Source: Bombilactobacillus mellis (GTDB lineage: Bacteria > Bacillota > Bacilli > Lactobacillales > Lactobacillaceae). Taken from it: a DNA stretch of 64,000 nucleotides. Positions 9,963 to 19,164 of this stretch are shown here, one piece after another. Position 1 is the stretch's first letter; each line of letters begins with the position of its first letter. A program made the translations under genes and the position numbers. Below the pieces are notes generated by a model. The model was not told the DNA's origin and ran no database searches. It was given only the letters and a program-made list of their open reading frames with translations. The DNA lies in the NCBI RefSeq assembly GCF_000967245.1, contig NZ_KQ033878.1, positions 372,001 through 436,000 of the forward strand, given 5' to 3'.

Positions 9963-10045
9963 AAGATCACCCTTATTTTAATTACCGCAAAAAAATAGAA
10001 AAAATTCCTATTATTCTGATATAAATTACTAGATCATACTTCATA

Positions 10046-10441
10046 TCAATTTTTTGACTCTACAATTTTTATGCTATAGATATCACTAATTTTGATTAAC
10101 TGTTTCCCGATCATAATATAGTCTTGAAAACAACCCATAATTTTGCCCTGGATGCAGTAATTGGCTATTAAATCAGAATTAACAATTGCCGGCTCCACTT
10201 TGACGGTCAAATGTTTCATTACAGCTTGATTAATGATTTGTATAATTTGGGTCTCAGACATTTGTGCAGAAGCTAAATGTTGATGTTGCAATCGCGCTTT
10301 TGCTTGTTCTTGGTCTTGATTCAGTTTAGCAGTATGATCACTCAAATAAAATCCCTGCCATTTTAACATACCGCGATCTTGATATTCACTGAGAAAGCGC
10401 TGCACTAAACTAGGATCATAGTCATAATTATTGCTACTCAT
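10046..10441 (-). CDS. YolD-like protein, partner of Y-family polymerase
   Basis: 131-aa protein starting at an ATG that overlaps the stop of the upstream polymerase gene (ATGAGTAG), so translation is coupled. The motif YQDRGMLKWQGFYLSDHT near residue 20 matches the RGMxKW.PF core of the YolD-like family, small proteins encoded beside UvrX/YqjW-type polymerases in Firmicutes. The middle is rich in Gln and Lys. The C-terminal half (KIMGCFQDYIMIGKQLIKISDIYSI) reads as a beta-rich YolD domain. Its biochemical role is unknown; polymerase cofactor is an inference from context. Confidence 0.7.
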   Translation of the reverse strand: MSSNNYDYDPSLVQRFLSEYQDRGMLKWQGFYLSDHTAKLNQDQEQAKARLQHQHLASAQMSETQIIQIINQAVMKHLTVKVEPAIVNSDLIANYCIQGKIMGCFQDYIMIGKQLIKISDIYSIKIVESKN

Positions 10442-11735
10442 AAGCATTACCGCCAGCATGACCCCCGACCAATCCATCACGACTAATAGCAGTTGCTCCT
10501 GGTACTAGACTGGATAATTTAACAATAGACTTGAAACCATACTTACGTCGAATTTGATCAATGGTTTGATCAAGAGAATGTTGTTTGAGAAGGGTTTTAT
10601 GAGTATCAAAAAGCTCCAGTTGAATTTGACTGTCAGGTACTAATTGGGAACAGCTTACAGCTAAATTACGTACACTTTCCCCCTGCCATGTTTGTTCAAA
10701 AAGCTGAATAATTGTTTGGGCTAAGATTTGATTATTATTAGTTGCAGTAATCTTGGTTGAACGGCCAAAGCCGGTGCGGCTGTATTGTTTCACGGCTGCA
10801 AGAGAAAAACCGACGTGCAGACTAACTACAGTAGCAGCTAAATGATGCGCTCGAATCCTTGCTCCTACTTGTTCGGCAATTTCGCGCAAAATAATTTCAA
10901 TTTCTTGTTTATTAACATAATCTCGGGGCAAAACTTGCGAATTACCATAAGATTTATCAGCAACTTGATACTTTTGGCGAATTAACGCCCGGTCAATGCC
11001 CCACGAAAAGGCAAATAATTGGCTGCCCATAACCCCCATCATATCCTTTAATTGGTAGGGATTATAGTGAGCTAAATCATACATACTAGCAATACCAATT
11101 TTATTTAGTTTACTAGCAGTTCGCCCTCCAATTGACCACACGCTGGTTAAATCGGTTATAGGCCATAATTTATCGGGCAGGTTCTCATAATGCCATTCAC
11201 CAAGCAAACTATGAGCATATTTAGCCTCTAAATCCAGCGCTAATTTAGCCAGCAAAGGATTATCACCAATTCCTACTGTAACATATAAGCCTAACTCTGA
11301 TTTAATTTGAAGTTGGATCTTACGGGCCACTTCATAAGGACTATTACCAAACAGCTTCCAGCTCTCATTCATATCAATAAGAGATTCATCAATGGAATAA
11401 GGATGGATATCTTCTTCGGCAGCAAATTGCTGAAAAATTTTATTAATGGCCAAATTATATTTAATATAGAGATTCATGCGTGGCGGCACAATGATTAGCC
11501 GTGAATCATTAGGTAAATCACGCCGCCGAGTAACGTTATTAATACCAAAAATTTTTTTAGCCCTGGGGCTGCTGGCTAAAACCAAACCTCCATTAGTATT
11601 GGCAGTTTCAGACATCACTACCAAAATTGCTTTTAAAGGATTCAGTCCTCGCTGGACGGCCTCTACACTAGCGTAAAAAGACTTGTTATCAATCATAAAA
11701 ATTACCCGACGGGGTTCATTACTGTAATCGTACAT
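10434..11735 (-). CDS. Y-family (UmuC/DinB-like) translesion DNA polymerase
   Basis: 433-aa Y-family polymerase of the UvrX/ImpB-MucB-SamB group, inserting nucleotides opposite damaged bases. Catalytic acids are in MIDNKSFYASVEA (near residue 15) and SIDESLIDM (near 115); GIGDNPLLAKLALD and a helix-hairpin-helix-like IGGRTASKLNKIGI follow. The C-terminal RDGLVGGHAGGNAYE is a typical tail. AAGGTG lies seven bases before ATG. The promoter has a LexA-type box in its spacer, so SOS induction is expected. It forms an operon with the YolD-like gene. Confidence 0.9.
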   Translation of the reverse strand: MYDYSNEPRRVIFMIDNKSFYASVEAVQRGLNPLKAILVVMSETANTNGGLVLASSPRAKKIFGINNVTRRRDLPNDSRLIIVPPRMNLYIKYNLAINKIFQQFAAEEDIHPYSIDESLIDMNESWKLFGNSPYEVARKIQLQIKSELGLYVTVGIGDNPLLAKLALDLEAKYAHSLLGEWHYENLPDKLWPITDLTSVWSIGGRTASKLNKIGIASMYDLAHYNPYQLKDMMGVMGSQLFAFSWGIDRALIRQKYQVADKSYGNSQVLPRDYVNKQEIEIILREIAEQVGARIRAHHLAATVVSLHVGFSLAAVKQYSRTGFGRSTKITATNNNQILAQTIIQLFEQTWQGESVRNLAVSCSQLVPDSQIQLELFDTHKTLLKQHSLDQTIDQIRRKYGFKSIVKLSSLVPGATAISRDGLVGGHAGGNAYE

Positions 11736-11771
11736 CAGATTTCACCTTGAACTAATCGAAATTATATTCTT

Positions 11772-11800
11772 ATTATACGAACATATGTTTGTATTTTCAA
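11772..11800 (-). promoter_or_regulatory. SOS-controlled promoter of the polymerase operon
   Basis: On the minus strand TTGAAA (11800-11795) and TATAAT (11777-11772) are separated by 17 bases, and CGAACATATGTTTG (11778-11791, plus-strand reading) fills the spacer. That is close to the Firmicute LexA/DinR consensus GAACRNRYGTTYG. The 11736-12046 intergenic region otherwise holds only the mecA terminator. Confidence 0.8.
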
Positions 11801-11936
11801 GAAGTGGTTTTCTTAGACAAAATTATTCTGCCCTACTAAAACTAGAAAACTGTGCTTGACTAACTTTTCAAGATGCACTTGCTACCATACAATTATAAAC
11901 AGCACTTTTTTATAATTTTAAGGTTAATCAAATATC

Positions 11937-11978
11937 AAAAAAGGACTAACACCGAAATACCGGAAGCTAGTCCTTTTT
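11937..11978 (-). terminator. Terminator downstream of mecA
   Basis: AAAAAGGACTA ... TAGTCCTTTTTT inverted repeat with about 20 bases between arms; it lies downstream of mecA on the minus strand. Confidence 0.75.
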
Positions 11979-12046
11979 TAAAATTTAATAATCTGCTCTT
12001 TTTAGATGACTCAGATCAGTTTTGGTTCAGTGAGTAACAACAATAA

Positions 12047-12688
12047 TTACTTAAAATAATAACGCGCCAATTCTAAAGCAGACTGCTCCATCACAGCTTG
12101 ACCAAATTCCGCTAAAATCTCTGGCGATTCTTGCACCAATTGGCCATACTCTTGAATTAAAGCTACTAAATTGTCCATCGTAATACTATGCAATTCATCT
12201 ACATAAACAGTCAATTCCAAGTAATAGGTGCCTTGATACTTAAAAAGTGTGCTCAAAATGCTTTCAGCCGTCAGCACTTTACTTAAAGAAACAAAATCTT
12301 CAAAATCTGTAAATTTAAAAACCAGCACCTTAGTAACTGAAGAACTATCAGTATTGTCAACTGTATCAGCCACATCATCTGTCGTATCTACAAGGCCTAA
12401 GGTTTGTAATAATTGATTTTCATCTTGTGAAGACTTATCTTGGCCATTTTTAGGTGCTTTAGAAATTAGTAATTCTAAACCATTATTTTTGGGCACAACT
12501 TGAAAAGTAACTGTCTGATCTTGAGTAAAGGTATGGTCAGTATCTACTTCTTCTAGAATACTATAAAAGAAGGCCTCTATTTGCTTGCGATTTCCCAGCA
12601 GATCCAGCATTGTTACCCCACGCTCTTCCAGATCATGACTGCCTAAGACTACACGAATCATATTTTCACTTACGTGCTCTACTTCCAT
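12047..12688 (-). CDS. mecA: Adaptor protein MecA
   Basis: 213-aa adaptor that hands substrates (ComK, Spx-like and others in B. subtilis) to ClpC. The family N-terminus MEVEHVSENMIRVVL and the EERGVTMLDLLGNRKQIEAFFYSILEEV block are present. A variable acidic Asp/Ser/Thr-rich linker (near residues 80-115) leads to the C-terminal Clp-binding domain ending in EFGQAVMEQSALELARYYFK. The start ATG at 12688 is nine bases from GGTGG; a TTG nine bases further up is less likely. Downstream of spx on the same strand, but each has its own terminator. Confidence 0.92.
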   Translation of the reverse strand: MEVEHVSENMIRVVLGSHDLEERGVTMLDLLGNRKQIEAFFYSILEEVDTDHTFTQDQTVTFQVVPKNNGLELLISKAPKNGQDKSSQDENQLLQTLGLVDTTDDVADTVDNTDSSSVTKVLVFKFTDFEDFVSLSKVLTAESILSTLFKYQGTYYLELTVYVDELHSITMDNLVALIQEYGQLVQESPEILAEFGQAVMEQSALELARYYFK

Positions 12689-12825
12689 GGCTGTCAACCA
12701 CCAATCTTTTCTTACTTATCTACCTATTTTAACAGTCGCGTGATGAATGTAAAGTGATTACCCCCGAGATACAAGCTCAGAAAGACAGATCATCTAAAAA
12801 TTATGTTTCAAAGTTCAAAAATCTC

Positions 12826-12854
12826 ACAAAAAAAGTGAAACAAAAATGTTTCAC
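12826..12854 (-). terminator. Terminator downstream of spx
   Basis: GTGAAACA-AAAA-TGTTTCAC hairpin followed on the minus strand by T7. Confidence 0.8.
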
Positions 12855-12878
12855 TCATTAATCAGCTCTGCAATTCTA

Positions 12879-13277
12879 TTAAATAGACTGAGCTTGCTGT
12901 AATTGCTTTAATTCCATGACACGAACTTTACGTGGCAAAAATCGACGAATTTCATCTTCATTATAACCAACTTGTAAACTCTTATCATCCATCATAATCG
13001 GACGGCGTAAGAGTCCTGGATTTTTTTCAATCAGACTAATCAACTGATCAATCGTCAAATCGTTAATATCCATTTTTAAGGCTTGATAAGCCTTAGAACG
13101 AGTGGAGATGATTTCTTCGGTACCATCTTCAGTCATTTGGAGAATTTTCTTAATCTCATCTTTCGAAAGTGGCTGAGCAAAGATATTACGTTCTTTAAAA
13201 GGAATATTATGTTCCTTAAACCATTTCTTTGCCTTTCGACAAGATGTACAGCTTGGAGATGTATATAAAGTTACCAT
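12879..13277 (-). CDS. spx: Transcriptional regulator Spx (ArsC family)
   Basis: 132-aa Spx: binds the alpha C-terminal domain of RNA polymerase and switches on thiol-stress genes. The redox switch CTSC is Cys10-Cys13, and the conserved RRPIM segment (Arg92 region) is present. The C-terminus [14 protein letters not shown] differs from the LAN-type end of B. subtilis Spx used for ClpXP recognition. SpxH (8.5 kb), the usual ClpXP adaptor for Spx, is encoded nearby. ATG at 13277 follows AAAGGGGAG. Confidence 0.94.
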   Translation of the reverse strand: MVTLYTSPSCTSCRKAKKWFKEHNIPFKERNIFAQPLSKDEIKKILQMTEDGTEEIISTRSKAYQALKMDINDLTIDQLISLIEKNPGLLRRPIMMDDKSLQVGYNEDEIRRFLPRKVRVMELKQLQQAQSI

Positions 13278-13502
13278 TAATGAATCTCCCCTTTCATCAT
13301 AATGTAGTAACTATTATGTTACAAAATTTATTATAATATTTTTTTATAGCAATGTCCATATATTTTGGAAAAAACGCGAAAATTTGTTCTGTTTTCACAA
13401 GCCCATTTATTTTAATTAACTAATATATTAGCTCTTTTTTTTCAAAGTAAATTATTATTGTTCAGCATTTTCACTAATATTTTTAATAATTTAATATTTA
13501 TA

Positions 13503-14240
13503 CTAAAAGACAATTTTTAAACCTGTATGAGCCCGTAAAGTCGTTACTTCCCCAGCTGCTTGTTGAGCTTCCATTAATAACTGATCCAAAGAATATTCTT
13601 GAGGTAAGTGCGAAATAATTAGTCTTTGTACCTGAGATTGCTGCGCTAAATAGCCTGATTGTTGTGAGGTCATATGCCATATTTGACCCGATTTGTCCGC
13701 TGGAAAATTAGTATCCGTAATGAGTACATCTGCTCCTTGAGCAAAAGTGATTAATTCATTAAAATAAGCAGTATCAGCCGTAAAAACTAAAGTCTTGTGA
13801 TCTCTTTGTGAAGTAATCCGGACAGCATAAGCTGGCACTGGATGGATTGTTCTTAAAAAGGTTAATACAAATGGCCCTAAATTTAAGGACTGCAGATCAG
13901 AATACGGATAGCCTTGACTAACTTGGGGTAAAGTTAAGGCCGCAAAATGAAGAGGATCCTGCGTATGTCCGTAAATAGGCAAAAACTGCTGCTTTTTGGC
14001 ACCGGATTTCAATTGCCAATAATATTGCAACACACCTAAATCAGCCGTATGATCATGATGATAATGTGTTATTAATACTGCGTCTAGTTGGAGCGGATCC
14101 AAAAACGACTCTAAAACATTTAAAACTCCACTACCACAATCGAGTAACAAATTAAAATTTTGTTCTTGAATCAAATAACCGCTGGTTGCTTGTCCACGAT
14201 AAGGATAACCACCATAATAACCGAGTACTGTTAATTTCAT
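13503..14240 (-). CDS. MBL-fold metallo-hydrolase (YhfI-like)
   Basis: 245-aa metallo-beta-lactamase-fold protein with the zinc motif HYHHDHTADL near residue 60. Later ligands are plausible in RTIHPVPAYAVRI, FTADTAYF and IISHLP. The overall form resembles RNase Z-like hydrolases and B. subtilis YhfI; the substrate is unknown. The start ATG at 14240 lies five bases after GAGGTG. The gene is divergent from the next one with only 24 bases between start codons, so the two promoters must overlap the coding sequences or each other. Confidence 0.85.
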   Translation of the reverse strand: MKLTVLGYYGGYPYRGQATSGYLIQEQNFNLLLDCGSGVLNVLESFLDPLQLDAVLITHYHHDHTADLGVLQYYWQLKSGAKKQQFLPIYGHTQDPLHFAALTLPQVSQGYPYSDLQSLNLGPFVLTFLRTIHPVPAYAVRITSQRDHKTLVFTADTAYFNELITFAQGADVLITDTNFPADKSGQIWHMTSQQSGYLAQQSQVQRLIISHLPQEYSLDQLLMEAQQAAGEVTTLRAHTGLKIVF

Positions 14241-14264
14241 TATCACACCTCATAGGAGAAAATT

Positions 14265-14690
14265 ATGTTTGATTTAATTATTAATTTAGGAACTAAAAAA
14301 TTTTTGGTTCCCTACATTACTAAAAATAGTATTTTTGCTTATAACATCCAATATGCTGAAGATTATATTTTAATCAATTTTCACCAGTCACCACAATTAG
14401 CCATGACAAGCTGTTGGCAAGCACAAAGCCTGAAATTAAATCCCTTTTTAAGTAAAGACTTTTTCTTAATCTACCTCAATTTAAATCTTGATAATCAAAA
14501 ATTACTTTTTAACCAAGCAAGACAAAAGCAATTAGATTGTAATTTATACCAACGTGCAGATCAAAGAGAATTATTAGTCTTTACCAAAAATCCCGGGATT
14601 TTATCTACAATCGCTGCACTACTACACTTACAAACCAAGCAACTACCAGCTGCCATAGTACACTATTGTCGGGTTACTAAAGACAGCTAA
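14265..14690 (+). CDS. Hypothetical protein, possible remote ComK-like regulator
   Basis: 141 aa, with TAGGAG six bases before ATG. There is no signal peptide or membrane segment. I do not recognise it with confidence. The layout SCWQAQ near residue 50, then alternating strand-like hydrophobics (FFLIYLNLNL), then LLFNQARQKQLDCNLYQRAD with QRELL, loosely follows the order of ComK, where SC...G, a strand, F.NG...LPISYNSF.NQ and R..L occur. ComK is usually 150-190 aa, so this would be a short, diverged relative. The stop codon overlaps that of convergent copB. Neighbouring mecA and coiA make a competence link attractive but unproven. Confidence 0.45.
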   Translation: MFDLIINLGTKKFLVPYITKNSIFAYNIQYAEDYILINFHQSPQLAMTSCWQAQSLKLNPFLSKDFFLIYLNLNLDNQKLLFNQARQKQLDCNLYQRADQRELLVFTKNPGILSTIAALLHLQTKQLPAAIVHYCRVTKDS

Positions 14691-16699
14691 ATTTTTAAAA
14701 GTAAAGCATTAATGGCAACTACTACAGTAGATAAGGACATCAAAATTGCTCCGACTGCCGGGCTCAAGACTATCCCGGCAAAAGCAAATAAACCACTAGC
14801 TAAGGGTAACGCAATAATATTATAACCTGCGCCCCACCATAAATTTTGAATAGTTTTACGATGCGTATTTTGCGCTAAATTTAAAAACTTTAAGATATCC
14901 AGCGGATTGCTATTAACTAAGACCACATCAGCGGAGTCAATGGCTACATCTGTTCCAGCCCCGATTGCCACTCCAATATTAGCTTGCGCCAAACTAGGAG
15001 CATCATTAATACCATCACCAACCATCATTACTTGATGTCCTGCCGCTTGTAATTTCAAAATTTCAGTTTGTTTATCTTTTGGCAATAAATCAGCTTTAAA
15101 TTCGGTGATTTTTAATTGTTGCGCCAGTTTAGCAGCAACCGCTTGATTATCACCAGTAAGCATCATCGGTGTAATATTGTGTTGCTTTAGTTGAGCAATT
15201 AACTCAGCCGCCCCGTCCTTTACCTGATCTCCAATACTTAAATAGCCCTGTACCTGTGCATCAGTTATTAAATAGCTGGTAGTTAAAGTTGAATCTTGGA
15301 TTTTGGGTAGTTTTAAGCCCTGTTCTTGAACAGCTTTAGCGTTTAACAATTGGTACTCTTTTCCGGCAACTTGTCCCTTTAAACCCTGTCCGGCAATCGT
15401 AGTTACTTTTTCCGCAGTCAAAGCTGACAAATCACGTTTTTGCCAATACTCTTGTACACTTTTAGCAATTGGATGATTGGAATGGGCTTCTAAAGCGGCA
15501 ATAATCTGTAAGATTTTTTGATCAGATAATTGTGAATTCACAGAACGACATTCACGTACTTGGAATTTACCTTCAGTCAAGGTTCCCGTTTTATCTAATA
15601 GGACATAATCAATTTTTGAACTGGTATCAATTACTTGTCGATGACGAATGAGAAGTCCATTTTGTGAACTCAAAGTCGTACTACGGGCGTTAACTAAGGG
15701 AATGGCTAAGCCTAAAGCATGCGGACAAGCAATCACCAAAACTGTGACCATTCTTTGAAGACCAGTAGCAAAATCAATAAGACTCGCCCACACAATTAAG
15801 GCAATCACACCAATAATTAGGGCAGCATAAAACAGCCACCCTGCGACTTTATCTGCCAATGATTGTAACTGTGATTTGTTATTTTGTGACTCTTGCACTA
15901 AATGCTCTACATTAGCCAGAAAACCGGTTTTTACAGTTTGGGTAGCTTCTACAATCAGCGTTTGCTCACCATTAATTGAGCCGCCAATTACTTGATCGCC
16001 ACTTTTTTTACTGACAGCTTGGCTTTCACCAGTGACCAAAGATTCATTAACCGAACTCTGTCCAGTTATTACTTTCCCGTCTAAAGGAATTGCTTCGCCC
16101 GAGCGGACTTCAAAATGGGCTCCTGTCGCTACTTGATTTAAAGCCACGTCTTTAATTTTGCCGTCTTGTTGTAAATGTACTTTGTCTGGCAGTAAAGAAG
16201 CAAGGTCACTGACTGAACTTTGCGCCTGCATCAAAGTTTTCATTTCCAACCAATGTCCTAATAACATAATTAGAATTAAGGTGGCTAACTCCCAAAAGAA
16301 ATCCATGACCATGGTTTCACTATGGAAAATATTATTTACCACAAAGGCATAAAGACTGTAAACGTAAGAAACAGTAATTCCTAAAGAAATTAAAGTCATC
16401 ATTTCCGGACGACGCTGTTTAAGTTCTGCTTGGGCCCCCTTTAAAAAGGGTGCTCCACCATAAAAAAACAGGGCCGTTGCAAAAATGACAACTACAAAAT
16501 CAGAACCTGGAAATTGAAACTGAAAAGGCAAATGAATTCCCATGGCTGGCGATAAAAACAAGATTGGAACTGCCAATATGAGAGAAAGCCAAAATTTTTG
16601 CCGCAAGTTGCCCATATGCATCATAGAACCCCCCTGCATCATGGACCCTCCATGCATCATATTATCATGCGAATTATTACCCATCTTCATATTATTCAT
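14687..16699 (-). CDS. copB: Copper-exporting P-type ATPase, CopB type
   Basis: 670-aa P1B-type ATPase. The membrane metal site is CPH (VIACPHALGLAIP near residue 325), the signature of CopB/P1B-3 copper or silver exporters. The phosphorylation site is DKTGTLTEGKF, the hinge MVGDGINDAPSLAQA, and the TGES loop VTGESQAVS. The N-terminus has no CxxC domain but a Met/His/Gly-rich stretch with repeated GGSMM units (residues 1-30), likely binding Cu(I). Start: ATG eight bases after GGGGGAG, overlapping the copY stop. No copZ chaperone gene follows. Confidence 0.92.
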   Translation of the reverse strand: MNNMKMGNNSHDNMMHGGSMMQGGSMMHMGNLRQKFWLSLILAVPILFLSPAMGIHLPFQFQFPGSDFVVVIFATALFFYGGAPFLKGAQAELKQRRPEMMTLISLGITVSYVYSLYAFVVNNIFHSETMVMDFFWELATLILIMLLGHWLEMKTLMQAQSSVSDLASLLPDKVHLQQDGKIKDVALNQVATGAHFEVRSGEAIPLDGKVITGQSSVNESLVTGESQAVSKKSGDQVIGGSINGEQTLIVEATQTVKTGFLANVEHLVQESQNNKSQLQSLADKVAGWLFYAALIIGVIALIVWASLIDFATGLQRMVTVLVIACPHALGLAIPLVNARSTTLSSQNGLLIRHRQVIDTSSKIDYVLLDKTGTLTEGKFQVRECRSVNSQLSDQKILQIIAALEAHSNHPIAKSVQEYWQKRDLSALTAEKVTTIAGQGLKGQVAGKEYQLLNAKAVQEQGLKLPKIQDSTLTTSYLITDAQVQGYLSIGDQVKDGAAELIAQLKQHNITPMMLTGDNQAVAAKLAQQLKITEFKADLLPKDKQTEILKLQAAGHQVMMVGDGINDAPSLAQANIGVAIGAGTDVAIDSADVVLVNSNPLDILKFLNLAQNTHRKTIQNLWWGAGYNIIALPLASGLFAFAGIVLSPAVGAILMSLSTVVVAINALLLKI

Positions 16700-17108
16700 G
16701 CTCTAATCTCCCCCTTAAACAATCACAAGCAACTTCTTGAGGTGCGCTCAGCGCCTTTTGCTTTAAAAGTGTTTGTAATTTTACAATATCACTTTGCGAT
16801 AAAGTAGTGGCGTTTATTAAAGTCAATAAGGTATGGCCTTTTTTCATATTGCAGAGATGTGAAAAGAGATTTGTAGCTGCTTGATCCATTGCCTCATTTT
16901 CGGCAACTAAAGGATAATAGACGTAAGGACGTTTTTGCCGCCGAACAGCTAGACAACCCTTCTTCACTAAACGGCCAATTAAAGTTTTAATAGTGGCTGG
17001 CTGCCAGTTATAATGGTTTAAATTTGTAATAACTTCTTGTGCAGTGGCCTGTTTTAAAGTCCAAATCACACGCATTACTTCCCATTCAGCATTGGTAATT
17101 TCTTCCAT
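16692..17108 (-). CDS. copY: Copper-responsive repressor CopY (BlaI/MecI family)
   Basis: 138-aa winged-helix repressor; the helix-turn-helix part EWEVMRVIWTLKQATAQEVI and the TIKTLIGRLVKKG recognition region are typical of BlaI/CopY. A cop box lies in its promoter, so it autoregulates copY-copB. CopY proteins usually end in CxCx4-5CxC that binds Zn or Cu; here only CDC (Cys128, Cys130) remains, followed by LRGRLEHE. The stop overlaps the copB start (ATGAATAA). AAGGAG precedes the ATG. Confidence 0.88.
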   Translation of the reverse strand: MEEITNAEWEVMRVIWTLKQATAQEVITNLNHYNWQPATIKTLIGRLVKKGCLAVRRQKRPYVYYPLVAENEAMDQAATNLFSHLCNMKKGHTLLTLINATTLSQSDIVKLQTLLKQKALSAPQEVACDCLRGRLEHE

Positions 17109-17137
17109 AAATAAAGCTCCTTACTCAGATTATCTTA

Positions 17138-17166
17138 AATTTACAGTTGTAAACACAGATTGTCAA
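17138..17166 (-). promoter_or_regulatory. copY promoter with cop box operator
   Basis: Minus-strand TTGACA (17166-17161), 17-base spacer, TAAATT (17143-17138). The spacer ends in the palindrome TACAGTTGTA (17142-17151), an exact match to the CopY operator TACANNTGTA. The rest of the 17109-17427 gap holds the ptsI terminator and no recognisable gene. Confidence 0.85.
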
Positions 17167-17375
17167 TTATTTACTATTAACTACCTTAGTTTGAAAACTA
17201 ATCGGTAACTAAAGCTCTCCACAACATGAAAGCAATCTAGAAAGGTCAAAGACAGTACACTAGTGCCAGAAATAGAAGTAAGCATTGGTGTCTAATTACT
17301 CCATTGTGCAGATTACTAAATAAGGAGTTTTTCATATTAGAAGATTGGGCTGATACTGGCTTTACCTTTTATATT

Positions 17376-17414
17376 AAAAAAAGACCTAACCCCAGAAAAA
17401 ACTGAGTTAAGTCC
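17376..17414 (-). terminator. Terminator downstream of ptsI
   Basis: Inverted repeat with arms GACCTAACCCCAG and CTGAGTTAAGTCC (two wobble pairs), followed by T7 on the minus strand. Confidence 0.75.
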
Positions 17415-17427
17415 TTATTTACAATAA

Positions 17428-19164
17428 TTAATGACGATGCTCTTCGACAAATTTAGTTACCAACTGCTTATTTTCCTCATTAGTCAGAGAAACGTTAATG
17501 GCCTGCTCTACTAATTCTTGCAGTTCATTCGTATCTAAATGTTTCATCAAAGAACGCACCCGTAAAATGGAAGTAGCACTCATTGAATATTCATCCAGAC
17601 CCATACCCATCAGTAAAGGAGTCATAATCGAATCGCCCGCTGCTTCACCACACATACCAACCCATTTACCTTCTTGATGAGCCGCATCAATTGTCCGCTT
17701 AATGAGCCGTAAAATCGAAGGATTATATGGCTGATAGAGATAGGAAACCTGATCGTTTCCCCGATCTGCTGCCATCGTGTACTGGATAAGATCATTAGTT
17801 CCAATACTAAAGAAATCAACTTCTTTAGCAAACTGATCCGCTAAGACAGCAGCTGCAGGAATTTCTACCATAATTCCAACTTGTAAATCTTTTTCATCAT
17901 AGGCAATTCCATCAGCTTTAAGTTTTTGCATTTCCTCTTGCAAAATAGCCTTAGCCTGTCTAAATTCTTGCAAAGTAGCAATCATCGGAAACATGATACA
18001 TAATTTCCCAAAGGCAGAAGCCCGTAATAAGGCTCGTAATTGAGTCCGAAAAATATCTTGCCGATCTAAACTAATTCGAATAGCCCGATAACCTAGAAAA
18101 GGATTCATTTCTTCTGGTAGTGGCAGATATGGTAAATGTTTGTCACCGCCAATATCCATGGTTCGCACTACCACAGGCTTATTATTCATACCTTCTAAAA
18201 CTGTTTTATAAGCCTGAAATTGATCTTCTTCACTAGGTAACTCCGCAGAATCCATATACAAAAACTCAGTGCGATAAAGACCAATAGCCTCAGCCCCATT
18301 AGCATTAGCCCCGGCCAAGTCTTTGGGAGTTCCAATGTTAGCAGCAATATCAAAATGCTTGCCATCAGCAGTTACGGTAGCACTATTTTTTAATTTGGAC
18401 CATTCTGCTTTTTCCGAAGCATATTCAGCGGCTGCTTTTTGATAGTGATCACTATCAGCTGCACTTGGTTGAATGACGACATCACCATTAACTCCATCTA
18501 CAATGAGCTCATCGCCATTGGCAACGTCTTTAGTAATTGTATTAGTCCCGACAACAGCCGGAATTTCCAAAGAGCGAGCCATAATGGCAGAATGTGCTGT
18601 CCGCCCGCCAACATCAGTGGCGAAGGCTTTGACATATTTTTTATTTAATTGTGCTGTGTCACTAGGAGTCAAATCATGAGCAATAACAATAACTTCATGA
18701 TCAATTAAAGCTGGATTGGGTAATTGCACCCCTAATAAATGACTCATAATTCGTTTAGTTACATCACGCACATCAGCTGCACGCTCTTGCATGTACTTAT
18801 TATCAGTCATCGCTTCAAAAGTTGTAATAAAATTATCGGTTACAGTTCTAAGAACTTGTTCCGCATTCAGCTTTTGGTCCTTAATTTGGCTTTCAATTGC
18901 TCCAACAAATTCCGGATCAGCCAGAATCATTTTGTGCGCATCAAAAACTTGGGCTTCTTCTTCGCCTAAGGTTTTCTGAGCTGTATCACGAATTTTGGTT
19001 AATTCTGCATCGGATTCTTGAACCGCTGCTTTAAGGCGTTGTACTTCCGCTTGAACGTCTTTGATCGTTGTTTTCTTAAAGGAAAGATCAGGTTCAACCA
19101 ATAAGTACGCTGGAGCCGTTGCAAAGCCATCACTAGCAGCAATTCCCTTTAAGGTTTTAGTCAT
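17428..19164 (-). CDS. ptsI: PTS enzyme I (phosphoenolpyruvate-protein phosphotransferase)
   Basis: 578-aa cytosolic enzyme that takes phosphate from PEP and passes it to HPr. The phosphorylated His is in [22 protein letters not shown] near residue 188. The PEP-binding barrel shows [29 protein letters not shown] and CGEAAGD with the catalytic Cys. Length is normal. Its ATG overlaps the ptsH stop by one base (TAATG), the standard ptsHI operon with coupled translation. Confidence 0.97.
   Translation of the reverse strand: MTKTLKGIAASDGFATAPAYLLVEPDLSFKKTTIKDVQAEVQRLKAAVQESDAELTKIRDTAQKTLGEEEAQVFDAHKMILADPEFVGAIESQIKDQKLNAEQVLRTVTDNFITTFEAMTDNKYMQERAADVRDVTKRIMSHLLGVQLPNPALIDHEVIVIAHDLTPSDTAQLNKKYVKAFATDVGGRTAHSAIMARSLEIPAVVGTNTITKDVANGDELIVDGVNGDVVIQPSAADSDHYQKAAAEYASEKAEWSKLKNSATVTADGKHFDIAANIGTPKDLAGANANGAEAIGLYRTEFLYMDSAELPSEEDQFQAYKTVLEGMNNKPVVVRTMDIGGDKHLPYLPLPEEMNPFLGYRAIRISLDRQDIFRTQLRALLRASAFGKLCIMFPMIATLQEFRQAKAILQEEMQKLKADGIAYDEKDLQVGIMVEIPAAAVLADQFAKEVDFFSIGTNDLIQYTMAADRGNDQVSYLYQPYNPSILRLIKRTIDAAHQEGKWVGMCGEAAGDSIMTPLLMGMGLDEYSMSATSILRVRSLMKHLDTNELQELVEQAINVSLTNEENKQLVTKFVEEHRH

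Noticed and set aside
17240..17265. GGTCAAA heptad resembling a CtsR half-site upstream of copY
   Set aside because: Only one heptad is present and no heat-shock gene is adjacent.
18439..18979. Several open frames antisense to ptsI
   Set aside because: They mirror the coding pattern of ptsI and lack ribosome binding sites.
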